Source: Flavobacteriales bacterium (lineage in GTDB: Bacteria > Bacteroidota > Bacteroidia > Flavobacteriales > Flavobacteriaceae). From it: DNA of 64,000 bases. The notes beneath the pieces were generated by a model. The model did no database searches and was not told the DNA's origin. It saw only the letters and a list, made by a program, of their open reading frames with translations. Below, piece by piece: positions 47,358 through 56,159 of the stretch (position 1 is the first letter of the stretch; the number at the start of each line of letters is the position of its first letter). The stretch covers positions 23,331 through 87,330 of the forward strand of contig JAGXRF010000081.1 in NCBI GenBank assembly GCA_018335925.1, given 5' to 3'. Made by a program: the position numbers and the translations under genes.

Positions 47358-48968
47358 TTATTTTACTTTTTTTGATTTCTTCTCTGCCAATAACAACGCG
47401 TTGTAAGCATTAACAATCTTACCAGTTTTACTTAATTCCGAAAATGATTTGGTTACTTTATCCTCTCCTGGAACTATCACATTTTTATTGATTACCACAC
47501 CTGATTCCATCATAATTTGTTTCACTTCATAAGCTTTTAAAGTTGGGTAGTAAGCTCTAATCAAAGCGGCTACTCCTGCTGCATTCGGACTTGCCATAGA
47601 GGTACCTTGTTGGTAGTCATAGCTGTTGTTTGGCATGGTTGCATATATTTTCATCCCAGGGGCAAAAATATCTACATCTATTTTTCCGTAGTTTGAAAAA
47701 GGTGCTACTAATTTTTCATTAGTAAAATGGTTCAATGCACCTATATTTAAAAAGTTGTTTACTACTTCTTTATCACCAACTCTATCGTTCGGAAAGCTAG
47801 GTATTTCGTCATGAAACTGGCTATCATTTCCAGCAGCATGTACAAACAAAACATCTTTACTTGCCGCATATTGCAATGCTTCTATTACCCATTCTTTGTT
47901 CGGTGAAAAGGCTTTTCCGAAACTTCCGTTGATAATTTTAGCACCGTTATCCACCGCATATCTAATAGCCAAAGCAATGTCTTTATCGTATTCATCTCCA
48001 TTAGGTACTGCTCGCAAACACATAATTTTCACATGCTCTGCAACACCATCTCCTCCTAAATTATTGCCTCTAATTTGAGCTATAATTCCGGCAACATGGG
48101 TGCCATGTTCTGCTTCTGATTTGTCTGGCCCGGCAACTTGATTGTTCCCGTATTTTTTGTCTTGAATGTTTAATGGGTCATCTCCAACTATTTTTCTGCC
48201 ATCAAACTCTAAATTATAATGGTAGTTTACCTGATCATAAATGTATTTTTCATACTCTTTGATTTCTTTGTCAAAATTGTCGGTTGGATTGGACGATAAA
48301 ATAGAAACCATTACCAATTTGGCATTGCCAAGTGCTGCATCAGAAGTCAGTATTTTTTGAACTTCTGGTAGCGTGTAATTTGATTTTTTTAAATGTTCCG
48401 ACACCAATTTATGTGCATTGGATATGAAATCAAATTGAAACTTTTCTTTGGATAATTCATTGGTTTTTTCGTCAAATTTTTTCTTGATTTTGTCATAATC
48501 CGCATCCCCAGGTTGCAAAGTTTTCATCAATCGAGTAATTTCTAAATTTTCGTGCAAAGCATCTCCTAAAAAGTTCCACCCATGGATGTCGTCTATGTAG
48601 CCATTGTTATCGTCGTCTATTCCATTATTTGGAATTTCTTTAGAGTTCATCCAAATTCTTCCATCCAAATCAGGATGTTCGTGGTCAATACCTGAATCAA
48701 TTACCGCAACTATTACCGGAGTAGGTTTTTTATTTCGCAACAATTCATTGTAAGCTTTGTCCACACTCATTCCGGGAATGGTATCTTTTACAATATCTAA
48801 ATGGCTCCATCTAATTAATTCTTGCTCGGTTAAAGCTGCTTTTTTCACCCCAATTCCTTGCATATTAATAGAGGAAGCAGAGGAGGTGGTTTTTTGTGTA
48901 GAAGCACATCCGGTTAACCACAAAGTGGCAGAGACTAGTAATAAATTGGTATAAAAATTACGATTCAT
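47358..48968 (-). CDS. Subtilisin-like (S8) serine protease lipoprotein
   Basis: A 536-residue lipoprotein (lipobox LTGC, Cys21, followed by ASTQKTTSS, which lacks an acidic surface-export signal). Catalytic triad: Asp in VIDSGIDHEHPDLDGR, His in EHGTHVAGI and Ser in GTSMASPNAAG. A large insert of about 140 residues lies between the Asp and His motifs, with a calcium-like stretch NNGIDDDNNGYIDD. It probably acts in the periplasm, anchored to the membrane. It follows the MBL-fold gene after 3 bp, likely one transcript. Confidence 0.92.
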   Translation of the reverse strand: MNRNFYTNLLLVSATLWLTGCASTQKTTSSASSINMQGIGVKKAALTEQELIRWSHLDIVKDTIPGMSVDKAYNELLRNKKPTPVIVAVIDSGIDHEHPDLDGRIWMNSKEIPNNGIDDDNNGYIDDIHGWNFLGDALHENLEITRLMKTLQPGDADYDKIKKKFDEKTNELSKEKFQFDFISNAHKLVSEHLKKSNYTLPEVQKILTSDAALGNAKLVMVSILSSNPTDNFDKEIKEYEKYIYDQVNYHYNLEFDGRKIVGDDPLNIQDKKYGNNQVAGPDKSEAEHGTHVAGIIAQIRGNNLGGDGVAEHVKIMCLRAVPNGDEYDKDIALAIRYAVDNGAKIINGSFGKAFSPNKEWVIEALQYAASKDVLFVHAAGNDSQFHDEIPSFPNDRVGDKEVVNNFLNIGALNHFTNEKLVAPFSNYGKIDVDIFAPGMKIYATMPNNSYDYQQGTSMASPNAAGVAALIRAYYPTLKAYEVKQIMMESGVVINKNVIVPGEDKVTKSFSELSKTGKIVNAYNALLLAEKKSKKVK

Positions 48969-48971
48969 AGG

Positions 48972-49838
48972 TTAGCTATTTAAAATATCTTGTAAGGTAT
49001 AAACTTGGTTCAATCTCACTCCTTTTTCGGTTTCTTGCACAGATATAATTGGGTTATGGGCATCGTGTTCTAAAAACAATAGCCAATCGTTTTGTGCAGC
49101 TAAGGTGAGGAATTTTTCTTTTTCAGGAAGCGTTAACAAAGGTCGGGTATCGTAACCCATTACATAAGGCAATGGGATGTGTCCGGCTGTTGGCAATAAA
49201 TCAGCCATAAAACACAAGGTTTTTCCTTTCCATTGGATCATTGGAATCATCATTTTTTCGGTATGTCCGTCTGCAAAAAATATTCCAAATCCCAATTCAG
49301 ATTGTGCACAAAAATCTGGTGTAGTTTTTTCAATAAACTTCAACTGACCACTTTCTTGCATAGGCAAAATATTCTCCTTTAAAAAAGATGCTTTTTCTCT
49401 TGCGTTTGGATTTATTGCCCACTCCCAGTGGTTTTGGTTGCTCCAAAAATGAGCATTTTTAAATGCAGGTTCCAAGCCTGTTTTATGTTCATTCCATTGA
49501 ATGCTACCTCCACAATGGTCAAAATGCAAGTGTGTCATAAACACATCGGTAATATCATCACGATGAAACCCATATTTTGCCAAAGATTTGTCTAAATTAT
49601 CGTCTCCCCATAACGAATAATAGCCATAAAACTTTTCGGATTGTTTGTTTCCCATGCCAGTGTCTATCAACACCAATCGATTGCCATCTTCTATTAACAA
49701 ACAACGGGCAGCGATATCAATTAAATTATTGGCATCTGCCGGGTTGGTTTTATTCCATATAGTTTTTGGTACTACTCCAAACATGGCACCACCATCTAGC
49801 TTAAAATTTCCTGCTTCAATCGGATATAAATTCATCAT
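48972..49838 (-). CDS. Metallo-beta-lactamase-fold hydrolase
   Basis: A 288-residue cytoplasmic-looking MBL-fold protein with the metal motif HLHFDHCGGS, a later FFADGHTEKM and FLEHDAHNP, consistent with a binuclear metal site. The family includes lactonases, arylsulfatase-like enzymes and others; the substrate is unknown. The second Met (49835) is an equally good start. It precedes the subtilase lipoprotein on the same strand. Confidence 0.88.
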   Translation of the reverse strand: MMNLYPIEAGNFKLDGGAMFGVVPKTIWNKTNPADANNLIDIAARCLLIEDGNRLVLIDTGMGNKQSEKFYGYYSLWGDDNLDKSLAKYGFHRDDITDVFMTHLHFDHCGGSIQWNEHKTGLEPAFKNAHFWSNQNHWEWAINPNAREKASFLKENILPMQESGQLKFIEKTTPDFCAQSELGFGIFFADGHTEKMMIPMIQWKGKTLCFMADLLPTAGHIPLPYVMGYDTRPLLTLPEKEKFLTLAAQNDWLLFLEHDAHNPIISVQETEKGVRLNQVYTLQDILNS

Positions 49839-49961
49839 CGGATTATTAATGATTGCAAAGTAACAAATCTAAACCAATATTATTCACCAAAATTTTGGTA
49901 AAAACTTCGTATTTCAGATGTTATAAAATTGTTAGAAATAGCCTAAAAATATTTTTTACAT

Positions 49962-49969
49962 TATCTTTG
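49962..49969 (+). promoter_or_regulatory. -7 box of the suf operon
   Basis: TATCTTTG, identical to the -7 boxes of rplU and atpD, lies 31 bp before the sufA ATG. No TTG is at the expected -33 spacing, which may mean activator dependence; that is a guess. No clear palindromic operator (IscR or Fur type) was seen around it. Confidence 0.5.
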
Positions 49970-50000
49970 CAGTGTTTATTTAGACAAAATCAAAATAGAG

Positions 50001-50330
50001 ATGATAAAAGTATCAGAAACCGCAAAAAAGAAAGTGATAGAGCTGATGACCGACGATGGCTATGACGCAGTAAATCATTTTGTTAGAGTTGGTGTAAAAA
50101 GTGGTGGATGTTCTGGACTTTCGTACGAGTTGAAGTTTGATAAGGAAATTGGCGAAAACGACAAAGTTTTTGAGGACAATAACATCAAAATTGCTGTAGA
50201 CAAAAAGAGTTTTTTGTACTTGGTTGGCACCATATTAGAATATTCCGGAGGTTTGAATGGTAAAGGATTTGTATTTAACAACCCAAATGCCAACAGAACT
50301 TGCGGTTGTGGGGAAAGTTTTTCGTTATGA
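50001..50330 (+). CDS. sufA: A-type iron-sulfur carrier protein (SufA/IscA/ErpA family)
   Basis: A 109-residue A-type carrier that receives Fe-S clusters from the SufBCD scaffold and passes them to target proteins. The three cluster cysteines are C37 (SGGCSGLSY), C101 and C103 (TCGCGESF). It is the first gene of the suf operon. The next gene is a four-helix-bundle protein inserted before sufB. Confidence 0.93.
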   Translation: MIKVSETAKKKVIELMTDDGYDAVNHFVRVGVKSGGCSGLSYELKFDKEIGENDKVFEDNNIKIAVDKKSFLYLVGTILEYSGGLNGKGFVFNNPNANRTCGCGESFSL

Positions 50331-50343
50331 TATAGATTAAAAA

Positions 50344-50379
50344 AATCTAAATCATCAAAAAAATCTAAAGAATTTTAAA
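50344..50379. repeat. Left inverted-repeat arm of S23 cassette 1
   Basis: A/T-rich arm that begins AATCTAAA and ends directly against the ATG of the S23 gene. Its reverse complement matches 50768-50803 at 26 of 36 positions without gaps. Confidence 0.5.
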
Positions 50380-50766
50380 ATGGCCAAATACAAATCATTT
50401 GAGGAGATGGAAGTGTATCAAAAAGCGTTAAAATTTGGAGTTAATGTTTATAAACTAACGCTATCAAATACAAGAATTTCAAATGATTTAGGATTAAAAA
50501 ACCAATTACAAAGAGCCGCATTATCTATTTCTAATAATATTGCTGAAGGTTTTGAAAGAGAGACAAAAAAAGAACTAATTAGATTTTTATATATTTCAAA
50601 AGGTTCAGCAGGTGAATGTAGAAACATTTTTAATTTTTTAAAGTTACTAGAATATATTGATGAAGACAATTTTTATAGTAATCGAAACGAAATCCTTGAC
50701 ATATCAAAACAGTTAGCGAATTACATTAAATATCTAAAAAATCTCGAAAAATCTACAAAGCATTAA
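50380..50766 (+). CDS. S23-type four-helix-bundle protein
   Basis: A 128-residue protein of the PF05635/TIGR02436 family, first known from intervening sequences in 23S rRNA genes and structurally related to Avd of diversity-generating retroelements. Signature NIAEGFER at residues 53-60 and KGSAGE at 74-79; the whole chain is helical. The function of family members is unknown; they form oligomeric bundles and are thought to bind nucleic acid. It interrupts sufA and sufB, in the same orientation. Shares the signatures but is otherwise quite different from the copy at 52359, so the two are not a recent duplication. Confidence 0.93.
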   Translation: MAKYKSFEEMEVYQKALKFGVNVYKLTLSNTRISNDLGLKNQLQRAALSISNNIAEGFERETKKELIRFLYISKGSAGECRNIFNFLKLLEYIDEDNFYSNRNEILDISKQLANYIKYLKNLEKSTKH

Positions 50767-50767
50767 T

Positions 50768-50803
50768 TTTTTAGTTTTTTCAATTTTTTCAATCTTTTAG
50801 ATT
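50768..50803. repeat. Right inverted-repeat arm of S23 cassette 1
   Basis: T-rich arm starting one base after the S23 stop and ending TTTAGATT, 7 bp before the sufB ATG. It pairs with 50344-50379, and an overlapping window (50775-50810) matches the leader of gmk at 10089-10124. Confidence 0.5.
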
Positions 50804-50810
50804 AAAAACT

Positions 50811-52256
50811 ATGAAATACACCGAAGAAGAACTAAAACAAGACCTGGCTACTAAAGAGTACGAATATGGTTTTTATACCGATATTGAATCGGATACTTTT
50901 CCGATTGGGTTAAATGAAGAGGTGATAAAGGCTTTATCTGCCAAAAAAAACGAACCAGAATGGATGACCAACTGGAGGTTACAAGCTTTCAGAAATTGGC
51001 AAGAAATGACCGAGCCTGAATGGGCAAATGTACACTATCAAAAGCCAGATTTTCAAGCAATATCCTATTATTCGGCACCAAAATCAAAACCTAAATACGA
51101 TAGTTTGGACGAAGTGGATCCGGAACTATTGGAAACTTTTAAAAAATTAGGTATTTCATTAGATGAACAGAAAAAATTAGCAGGAGTTGCAGTAGATATT
51201 GTGATGGATTCGGTATCCGTAGCCACCACTTTTAAAAAGACTTTGGCTGAAAAAGGGATTATTTTTTGTTCTATTTCCGAAGCCATTCAAGAGCACCCAG
51301 AGTTGGTACAAAAATATTTAGGAACCGTAGTACCTCCTAAAGATAATTTTTATGCGGCTTTAAATTCTGCGGTATTTTCTGATGGAAGTTTCTGCTACAT
51401 TCCAAAAGGTGTTCGTTGTCCGATGGAATTGTCAACCTACTTCCGAATTAATCAAGCTGGTACGGGACAGTTTGAACGCACCTTGGTTATTGCAGACGAA
51501 AGTAGTTATGTGTCTTATTTAGAAGGATGTACTGCACCAATGCGAGATGAAAACCAACTGCATGCAGCAGTAGTGGAGCTCATTGCTTTAGATCATGCAG
51601 AAATTAAATATTCAACGGTTCAAAACTGGTATCCTGGAGATAAAGAAGGAAAAGGAGGGGTATTTAACTTTGTAACCAAAAGAGGTTTGTGCGAGAAAAA
51701 TGCAAAAATTTCGTGGACACAAGTAGAAACCGGTAGTGCAGTAACCTGGAAATACCCTTCGTGTGTGTTAAAAGGAGATAATTCTATTGGAGAGTTTTAT
51801 TCCATAGCAGTTACCAATCACTTTCAGCAAGCCGATACCGGCACCAAAATGATTCACTTAGGAAAGAATACCAAAAGTACCATCATATCAAAAGGAATTT
51901 CTGCCGGAAAATCACAAAACAGCTACAGAGGTTTGGTACAAATTGGTCCTAGAGCAGATAATGCGAGAAATTTTTCTCAATGCGATTCCTTGCTGATGGG
52001 TAATGCTTGTGGAGCTCATACTTTTCCTTATATCGAGGCTAAAAATACTTCCGCTCAAATTGAACACGAAGCTACAACCAGTAAAATTGGAGAAGACCAA
52101 ATTTTTTATTGCAACCAACGAGGTATTGATACCGAAAAAGCCATTGCCTTGATTGTAAACGGGTTTAGCAAAGAAGTTTTAAACAAACTTCCAATGGAGT
52201 TTGCTGTGGAAGCACAAAAGTTGTTGGAAATATCGTTGGAAGGGAGTGTTGGGTAG
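50811..52256 (+). CDS. sufB: Fe-S cluster assembly scaffold SufB
   Basis: A 481-residue core subunit of the SufBC2D scaffold, on which clusters are built. Typical SufB blocks: [41 protein letters not shown], and the C-terminal [23 protein letters not shown] with the conserved cysteines of the family. Comparable length to E. coli SufB (495). S23-type genes lie both before and after it; on either side the A/T-rich repeats abut its start region and its stop codon. Confidence 0.97.
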   Translation: MKYTEEELKQDLATKEYEYGFYTDIESDTFPIGLNEEVIKALSAKKNEPEWMTNWRLQAFRNWQEMTEPEWANVHYQKPDFQAISYYSAPKSKPKYDSLDEVDPELLETFKKLGISLDEQKKLAGVAVDIVMDSVSVATTFKKTLAEKGIIFCSISEAIQEHPELVQKYLGTVVPPKDNFYAALNSAVFSDGSFCYIPKGVRCPMELSTYFRINQAGTGQFERTLVIADESSYVSYLEGCTAPMRDENQLHAAVVELIALDHAEIKYSTVQNWYPGDKEGKGGVFNFVTKRGLCEKNAKISWTQVETGSAVTWKYPSCVLKGDNSIGEFYSIAVTNHFQQADTGTKMIHLGKNTKSTIISKGISAGKSQNSYRGLVQIGPRADNARNFSQCDSLLMGNACGAHTFPYIEAKNTSAQIEHEATTSKIGEDQIFYCNQRGIDTEKAIALIVNGFSKEVLNKLPMEFAVEAQKLLEISLEGSVG

Positions 52257-52286
52257 TTTAGAGTTCAAGGTTCAAAGTTTAAAGTT
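52257..52286. repeat. Left inverted-repeat arm of S23 cassette 2
   Basis: Thirty bases starting right after the sufB stop. The sequence contains TTCAAGGTTCAAAGTTTAAA and pairs with the reverse complement of 52747-52776 at 28 of 30 positions. Confidence 0.8.
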
Positions 52287-52358
52287 GAGTAGAATGTTAG
52301 CTTGTCTCGATGTACAATGCAGCATCTGTATTTAAGGTTTAAATAATATTAAGACTTT

Positions 52359-52748
52359 ATGGCAACTGTTAAAAACTTTGAGGACCTAGAAATATGGAAA
52401 GAGGCAAGAAGGTTATATGTTGAAATTTTAAAAATAACCAAAGAAACTGAACTAAAAAACGATTACAGATTAAGAGATCAAATTAAAGGAGCTTCGGGGT
52501 CTATTATGGATAATATTGCAGAAGGATTTGAAAGAAATGGTAATGTTGAATTTAGACAATTTTTGTCGATTGCAAAAGGATCTGCCGGAGAAACAAGATC
52601 TCAATTATATAGATTGTTTGACAATCATTACATTAACAAAGACATATTGGATTCTTTGGTACATGATTATCAAAATTTGAGTGGAAAAATAAATAGTTTT
52701 ATTACATATTTAAATAACAATGATTTTAAGGGAACCAAGTTCAAATAA
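52359..52748 (+). CDS. S23-type four-helix-bundle protein (second copy)
   Basis: A 129-residue helical protein of the same PF05635/TIGR02436 family as the gene at 50380, with NIAEGFER at residues 52-59 and KGSAGE at 73-78. It sits between sufB and sufC, with a 72-bp spacer between the left repeat arm and its ATG; the right arm begins within its own stop codon. Function unknown. Same orientation as the operon, so it would be transcribed with the suf genes. Confidence 0.93.
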   Translation: MATVKNFEDLEIWKEARRLYVEILKITKETELKNDYRLRDQIKGASGSIMDNIAEGFERNGNVEFRQFLSIAKGSAGETRSQLYRLFDNHYINKDILDSLVHDYQNLSGKINSFITYLNNNDFKGTKFK

Positions 52749-52776
52749 CTTTAAACTTTGAACCTTAAACTTTAAA
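52747..52776. repeat. Right inverted-repeat arm of S23 cassette 2
   Basis: Begins with the last two bases of the S23 stop codon (AACTTTAAACTTTGAACC...) and ends 10 bp before sufC. It pairs with 52257-52286. Confidence 0.8.
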
Positions 52777-52786
52777 CAAAATAACG

Positions 52787-53536
52787 ATGCTAAAAATAAA
52801 CAACTTAAAAGCAAGTGTAGAAGACAAACAAATACTAAAAGGTCTTAATTTAGAAGTAAAACCGGGAGAGGTGCATGCCATCATGGGGCCAAATGGAGCT
52901 GGTAAATCTACTTTGTCCTCTATTATTGCCGGAAAAGAAGATTACGAGGTAACCGAAGGTGAAATTTTATTTGAAAACGAAGATATTGCCGAATTAGCTC
53001 CGGAAGAAAGAGCCCATAAAGGCATCTTTTTATCGTTTCAATATCCAGTAGAAATTCCTGGTGTTACCGTAACTAACTTCATCAAAACTTCTATCAACGA
53101 AACCAGAAAAGCACAAGGTTTAGAAGAAATGCCAGCCAACGAAATGTTGAAAAAAATCAGAGAAAAAGCAGAGTTGTTAGAAATTGACCGCATGTTTTTA
53201 TCTCGTTCGTTAAATGAAGGCTTTTCGGGTGGAGAAAAAAAGAGAAACGAAATTTTTCAAATGGCTATGTTGGAACCAAAATTAGCTATTTTGGACGAAA
53301 CCGATTCTGGATTAGACATTGATGCTTTGCGAATTGTGGCCAATGGCGTAAACAAATTAAAAAACCAAAACAATGCCGTAGTAGTAATTACGCATTACCA
53401 ACGTTTGTTAGATTATATTGTTCCGGATTATGTGCATGTATTGATGGATGGTAAAATCGTAAAATCAGGAACTAAAGATTTGGCATTAGAGTTAGAAGAA
53501 AAAGGATACGATTGGATTAAGACGGAATTAAACTAA
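52787..53536 (+). CDS. sufC: Fe-S assembly ATPase SufC
   Basis: A 249-residue ABC-type ATPase that drives conformational change of the SufBCD scaffold. Walker A GPNGAGKS at residues 34-41, signature region LNEGFSGGEKKRNEI, Walker B LAILDETDSGLD, all with the SufC-specific variants. Normal length. Follows S23 cassette 2 and precedes sufD. Confidence 0.98.
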   Translation: MLKINNLKASVEDKQILKGLNLEVKPGEVHAIMGPNGAGKSTLSSIIAGKEDYEVTEGEILFENEDIAELAPEERAHKGIFLSFQYPVEIPGVTVTNFIKTSINETRKAQGLEEMPANEMLKKIREKAELLEIDRMFLSRSLNEGFSGGEKKRNEIFQMAMLEPKLAILDETDSGLDIDALRIVANGVNKLKNQNNAVVVITHYQRLLDYIVPDYVHVLMDGKIVKSGTKDLALELEEKGYDWIKTELN

Positions 53537-53571
53537 ATTATTTGGAATTAGAGATTTGAAAATACTGTAAC

Positions 53572-53605
53572 TTCAAATTTTAAATTTCAAATTTTAAATT
53601 TCAAA
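53572..53605. repeat. 14-bp tandem repeat before sufD
   Basis: TTCAAATTTTAAAT occurs twice in exact tandem (53572-53585, 53586-53599) plus a third partial unit ending one base before the sufD ATG. The TTCAAA / TTTAAA words are shared with the arms of S23 cassette 2. Confidence 0.7.
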
Positions 53606-53606
53606 A

Positions 53607-54923
53607 ATGGATTTAAAAGAAAAAATATTCGCATCGTTCATGACTCTTGAAGAAAGTCGTGAGGTTAATTCTAATTTACATCAAATTAGAAACCATGCTT
53701 TTAATCATTTTGAGCAAAATGGTTTTCCTACCAAAAAATTGGAAGCTTGGAAATATACTTCTTTGCAATCGGTGTTAAAAAATGATTTTACCGTTTTTCC
53801 TAAAAACGATAATACCATCGAATTAAAAGAGGTAAAAGCCTACTTTTTACATGAAATTGACACGTATAAATTGGTTTTTGTAGATGGCAAATTCAATTCG
53901 TTTTTATCGCAAACCACCCATGAGGGCATTGATGTTTGTTTGTTGTCATCAGTACTAACCAAGCCAAAATACCAATTGGTTTTAGAAAATTATTTTCATC
54001 AAATTGCCAATAAAGACGAAAGTTTAACTTCGTTAAATACCGCTTTTGCTCAAGAAGGAGCTTACATCAACATCCCGAAAGGTAAAATTGCCGACAAACC
54101 AATCGAAATCATTTACTTCTCTACCGGAAATGATGCTTCGGTATTGCTTCAACCTCGAAATTTGATTGTTGTTGGTGAAAATGCCCATGTGCAAATCATC
54201 GAACGTCACCAATCTTTACACGGAAATCCGGTAATGACCAATGCAGTTACCGAAATTTTTGCCCAAAAAAGAGCAATAGTTGATTACTACAAAATCCAAA
54301 ACGATAGTGCACAATCTACTTTAATAGATAACACTTATATTGCCCAAAAACAAGAAAGTATTGCCTCTGTACATACTTTTTCCTTTGGCGGAAACATCAC
54401 CCGAAACAACTTGAATTTTTACCATCAGGGAGAAAGAATTCAAAGCAATTTAAAAGGAATTACCATTTTAAATAACAAACAGCATGTAGACCATTACACC
54501 TTGGTTCATCATGCACAACCTAATTGCGAAAGTCACCAAAATTACAAGGGAATTTTTGCAGACCAATCTACCGGAGTATTTAACGGAAAGATTTATGTAG
54601 AAAAAGAAGCCCAAAAAACCGATGCGTTTCAACAAAACAACAATATTTTATTAAGTGACAAAGCTTCTATCAATGCCAAACCACAATTAGAAATTTTTGC
54701 AGATGATGTAAAATGCTCACATGGATGTACCATTGGTCAGTTAGACGAAAGTGCCATGTTTTATATGCAACAAAGAGGTATTCCGAAAAACGTTGCCAAA
54801 GGTTTGTTGATGTATGCTTTTTCTAATGAAGTGTTAGATTCGGTTAAAATACCCGAGTTGAAGCAACGAATTACCAAAATTATTGCCCAAAAATTAGGAG
54901 TAAACCTAGGATTTGAACTTTAA
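53607..54923 (+). CDS. sufD: Fe-S assembly scaffold subunit SufD
   Basis: A 438-residue partner of SufB in the scaffold. The N-terminal part has the SufD feature FPTKKLEAWKYTSL, the middle is the beta-helix (IEIIYFSTGNDASVLLQPRNLIVVGENAHVQIIERH), and the C-terminal part contains DDVKCSHGCTIGQLDESAMFYMQQRGI, the conserved SufD block. Precedes sufS by 11 bp. Confidence 0.96.
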   Translation: MDLKEKIFASFMTLEESREVNSNLHQIRNHAFNHFEQNGFPTKKLEAWKYTSLQSVLKNDFTVFPKNDNTIELKEVKAYFLHEIDTYKLVFVDGKFNSFLSQTTHEGIDVCLLSSVLTKPKYQLVLENYFHQIANKDESLTSLNTAFAQEGAYINIPKGKIADKPIEIIYFSTGNDASVLLQPRNLIVVGENAHVQIIERHQSLHGNPVMTNAVTEIFAQKRAIVDYYKIQNDSAQSTLIDNTYIAQKQESIASVHTFSFGGNITRNNLNFYHQGERIQSNLKGITILNNKQHVDHYTLVHHAQPNCESHQNYKGIFADQSTGVFNGKIYVEKEAQKTDAFQQNNNILLSDKASINAKPQLEIFADDVKCSHGCTIGQLDESAMFYMQQRGIPKNVAKGLLMYAFSNEVLDSVKIPELKQRITKIIAQKLGVNLGFEL

Positions 54924-54934
54924 ATAAAAGCCAA

Positions 54935-56149
54935 ATGAACGAGTCCATTCGCAAAGATTTTCCCATACTTCACCAACTGGTGAACGGAAAACCATTGATT
55001 TATTTTGACAACGGAGCTACTAGTCAAAAACCTCAAGTGGTAATTGATTGCGAAAAGGAATATTATGAAACTTATAATGCCAACATCCATCGCGGAGTAC
55101 ATTATTTAAGTCAAAAAGCAACGGATGCGTTTGAAGAAGCAAGACAAATCATTCAAAAACATTTGAATGCAACCCATGCTCACGAAATTATTTTTACTAG
55201 TGGCACCACCCACGGAATCAATTTAGTGGCATTCGGCTTTACAAGTTTTGTAAAACCTGGAGATGAAATTTTGGTTTCTGCCTTAGAGCATCATAGCAAT
55301 ATTGTGCCTTGGCAAATGCTTTGCGAACGAACCGGAGCTACTTTAAAAGTAATTCCGATGGATGAAAACGGAGAATTGATTTTAAAAGATTACCAAAAAT
55401 TACTATCTCACAAAACCAAATTGGTAGCATTTAACCATATTTCTAATGCATTGGGTACCATCAATCCAGTAAAGGAAATGGTTGCTTTAGCACATGCTGT
55501 TGGTGCCGCAGTTTTGGTAGATGGAGCACAATCTACACCACATTTGCAACCAGATGTGAAAGATTTAGATGTAGATTTTTATGTGTTTTCCGGACATAAA
55601 GTAGGAGGACCAACTGGTATCGGGATTTTATATGGCAAAGAGCATTGGTTAAACTTATTGCCTCCTTACCAAGGTGGTGGAGAAATGATTGCTGAGGTAC
55701 GATTTGAAAAAACCACTTATGCTTCATTACCACACAAGCACGAAGCTGGCACACCCAATATTGCAGGTGGAATTGCCTTAGGAAAAGCCATTACATACCA
55801 ACATCAAATTGGCTTTGCAACCATCCAGCAAATAGAAAGCGAACTATTACATCATGCCACGAAACAATTATTGGAAATAGATGGCATGCATATATTTGGT
55901 CCAAAAGATTTGTCTAAAAAAACCTCGGTAGTTTCATTCAATGTAGCAAATATTCATCCGTATGACATAGGTGTTTTATTAGATAAAATGGGAATTGCTG
56001 TAAGAACCGGACACCATTGCACCCAACCTATTATGGATTTCTTTCAAATCCCGGGCACAATTAGAGCAAGCTTTGCCTACTACAATACCAAAGAAGAAAT
56101 TGATACATTTGTTCAAGCTTTAAAGAAAGCTGTTTTAATGTTATCATAA
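54935..56149 (+). CDS. sufS: Cysteine desulfurase SufS
   Basis: A 404-residue PLP-dependent group II desulfurase that takes sulfur from cysteine for cluster assembly. PLP lysine K222 in FSGHKVGGPTG; catalytic Cys362 in RTGHHCTQP. N-terminal DFPILHQLVNGKPLIYFDNGATSQKP is typical. Its persulfide is passed to SufE, encoded two genes downstream. Confidence 0.97.
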   Translation: MNESIRKDFPILHQLVNGKPLIYFDNGATSQKPQVVIDCEKEYYETYNANIHRGVHYLSQKATDAFEEARQIIQKHLNATHAHEIIFTSGTTHGINLVAFGFTSFVKPGDEILVSALEHHSNIVPWQMLCERTGATLKVIPMDENGELILKDYQKLLSHKTKLVAFNHISNALGTINPVKEMVALAHAVGAAVLVDGAQSTPHLQPDVKDLDVDFYVFSGHKVGGPTGIGILYGKEHWLNLLPPYQGGGEMIAEVRFEKTTYASLPHKHEAGTPNIAGGIALGKAITYQHQIGFATIQQIESELLHHATKQLLEIDGMHIFGPKDLSKKTSVVSFNVANIHPYDIGVLLDKMGIAVRTGHHCTQPIMDFFQIPGTIRASFAYYNTKEEIDTFVQALKKAVLMLS

Positions 56150-56159
56150 ACCAAACAAC

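Larger units (their letters stand above)
50334..50808. mobile_element. Candidate S23 gene cassette 1 (between sufA and sufB)
   Basis: The S23 gene at 50380-50766 is tightly enclosed by an imperfect 36-bp inverted repeat (50344-50379 and 50768-50803, 26 of 36 positions) and, outside it, by the 10-bp direct repeat AGATTAAAAA (50334-50343 and 50799-50808). No transposase is present. The block fills the whole sufA-sufB gap. It could be a passively spread or trans-mobilised cassette; the low complexity of the arms means the repeat could be partly accidental. Confidence 0.35.
52257..52776. mobile_element. Candidate S23 gene cassette 2 (between sufB and sufC)
   Basis: A 520-bp block bounded by a 30-bp inverted repeat matching at 28 of 30 positions, containing one S23-type gene and nothing else. 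It begins immediately at the sufB stop and ends 10 bp before sufC, so it lengthens an otherwise tight suf gene junction without breaking either gene. No transposase and no obvious target-site duplication. Confidence 0.45.

Noticed and set aside
50380..50766. Ribosomal protein S23 as a literal function
   Set aside because: The family name is historical (23S rRNA intervening sequence); there is no evidence that these are ribosome components.
50380..52748. Diversity-generating retroelement, because S23 proteins resemble Avd
   Set aside because: No reverse transcriptase, template repeat or variable repeat is present in or near the suf operon.
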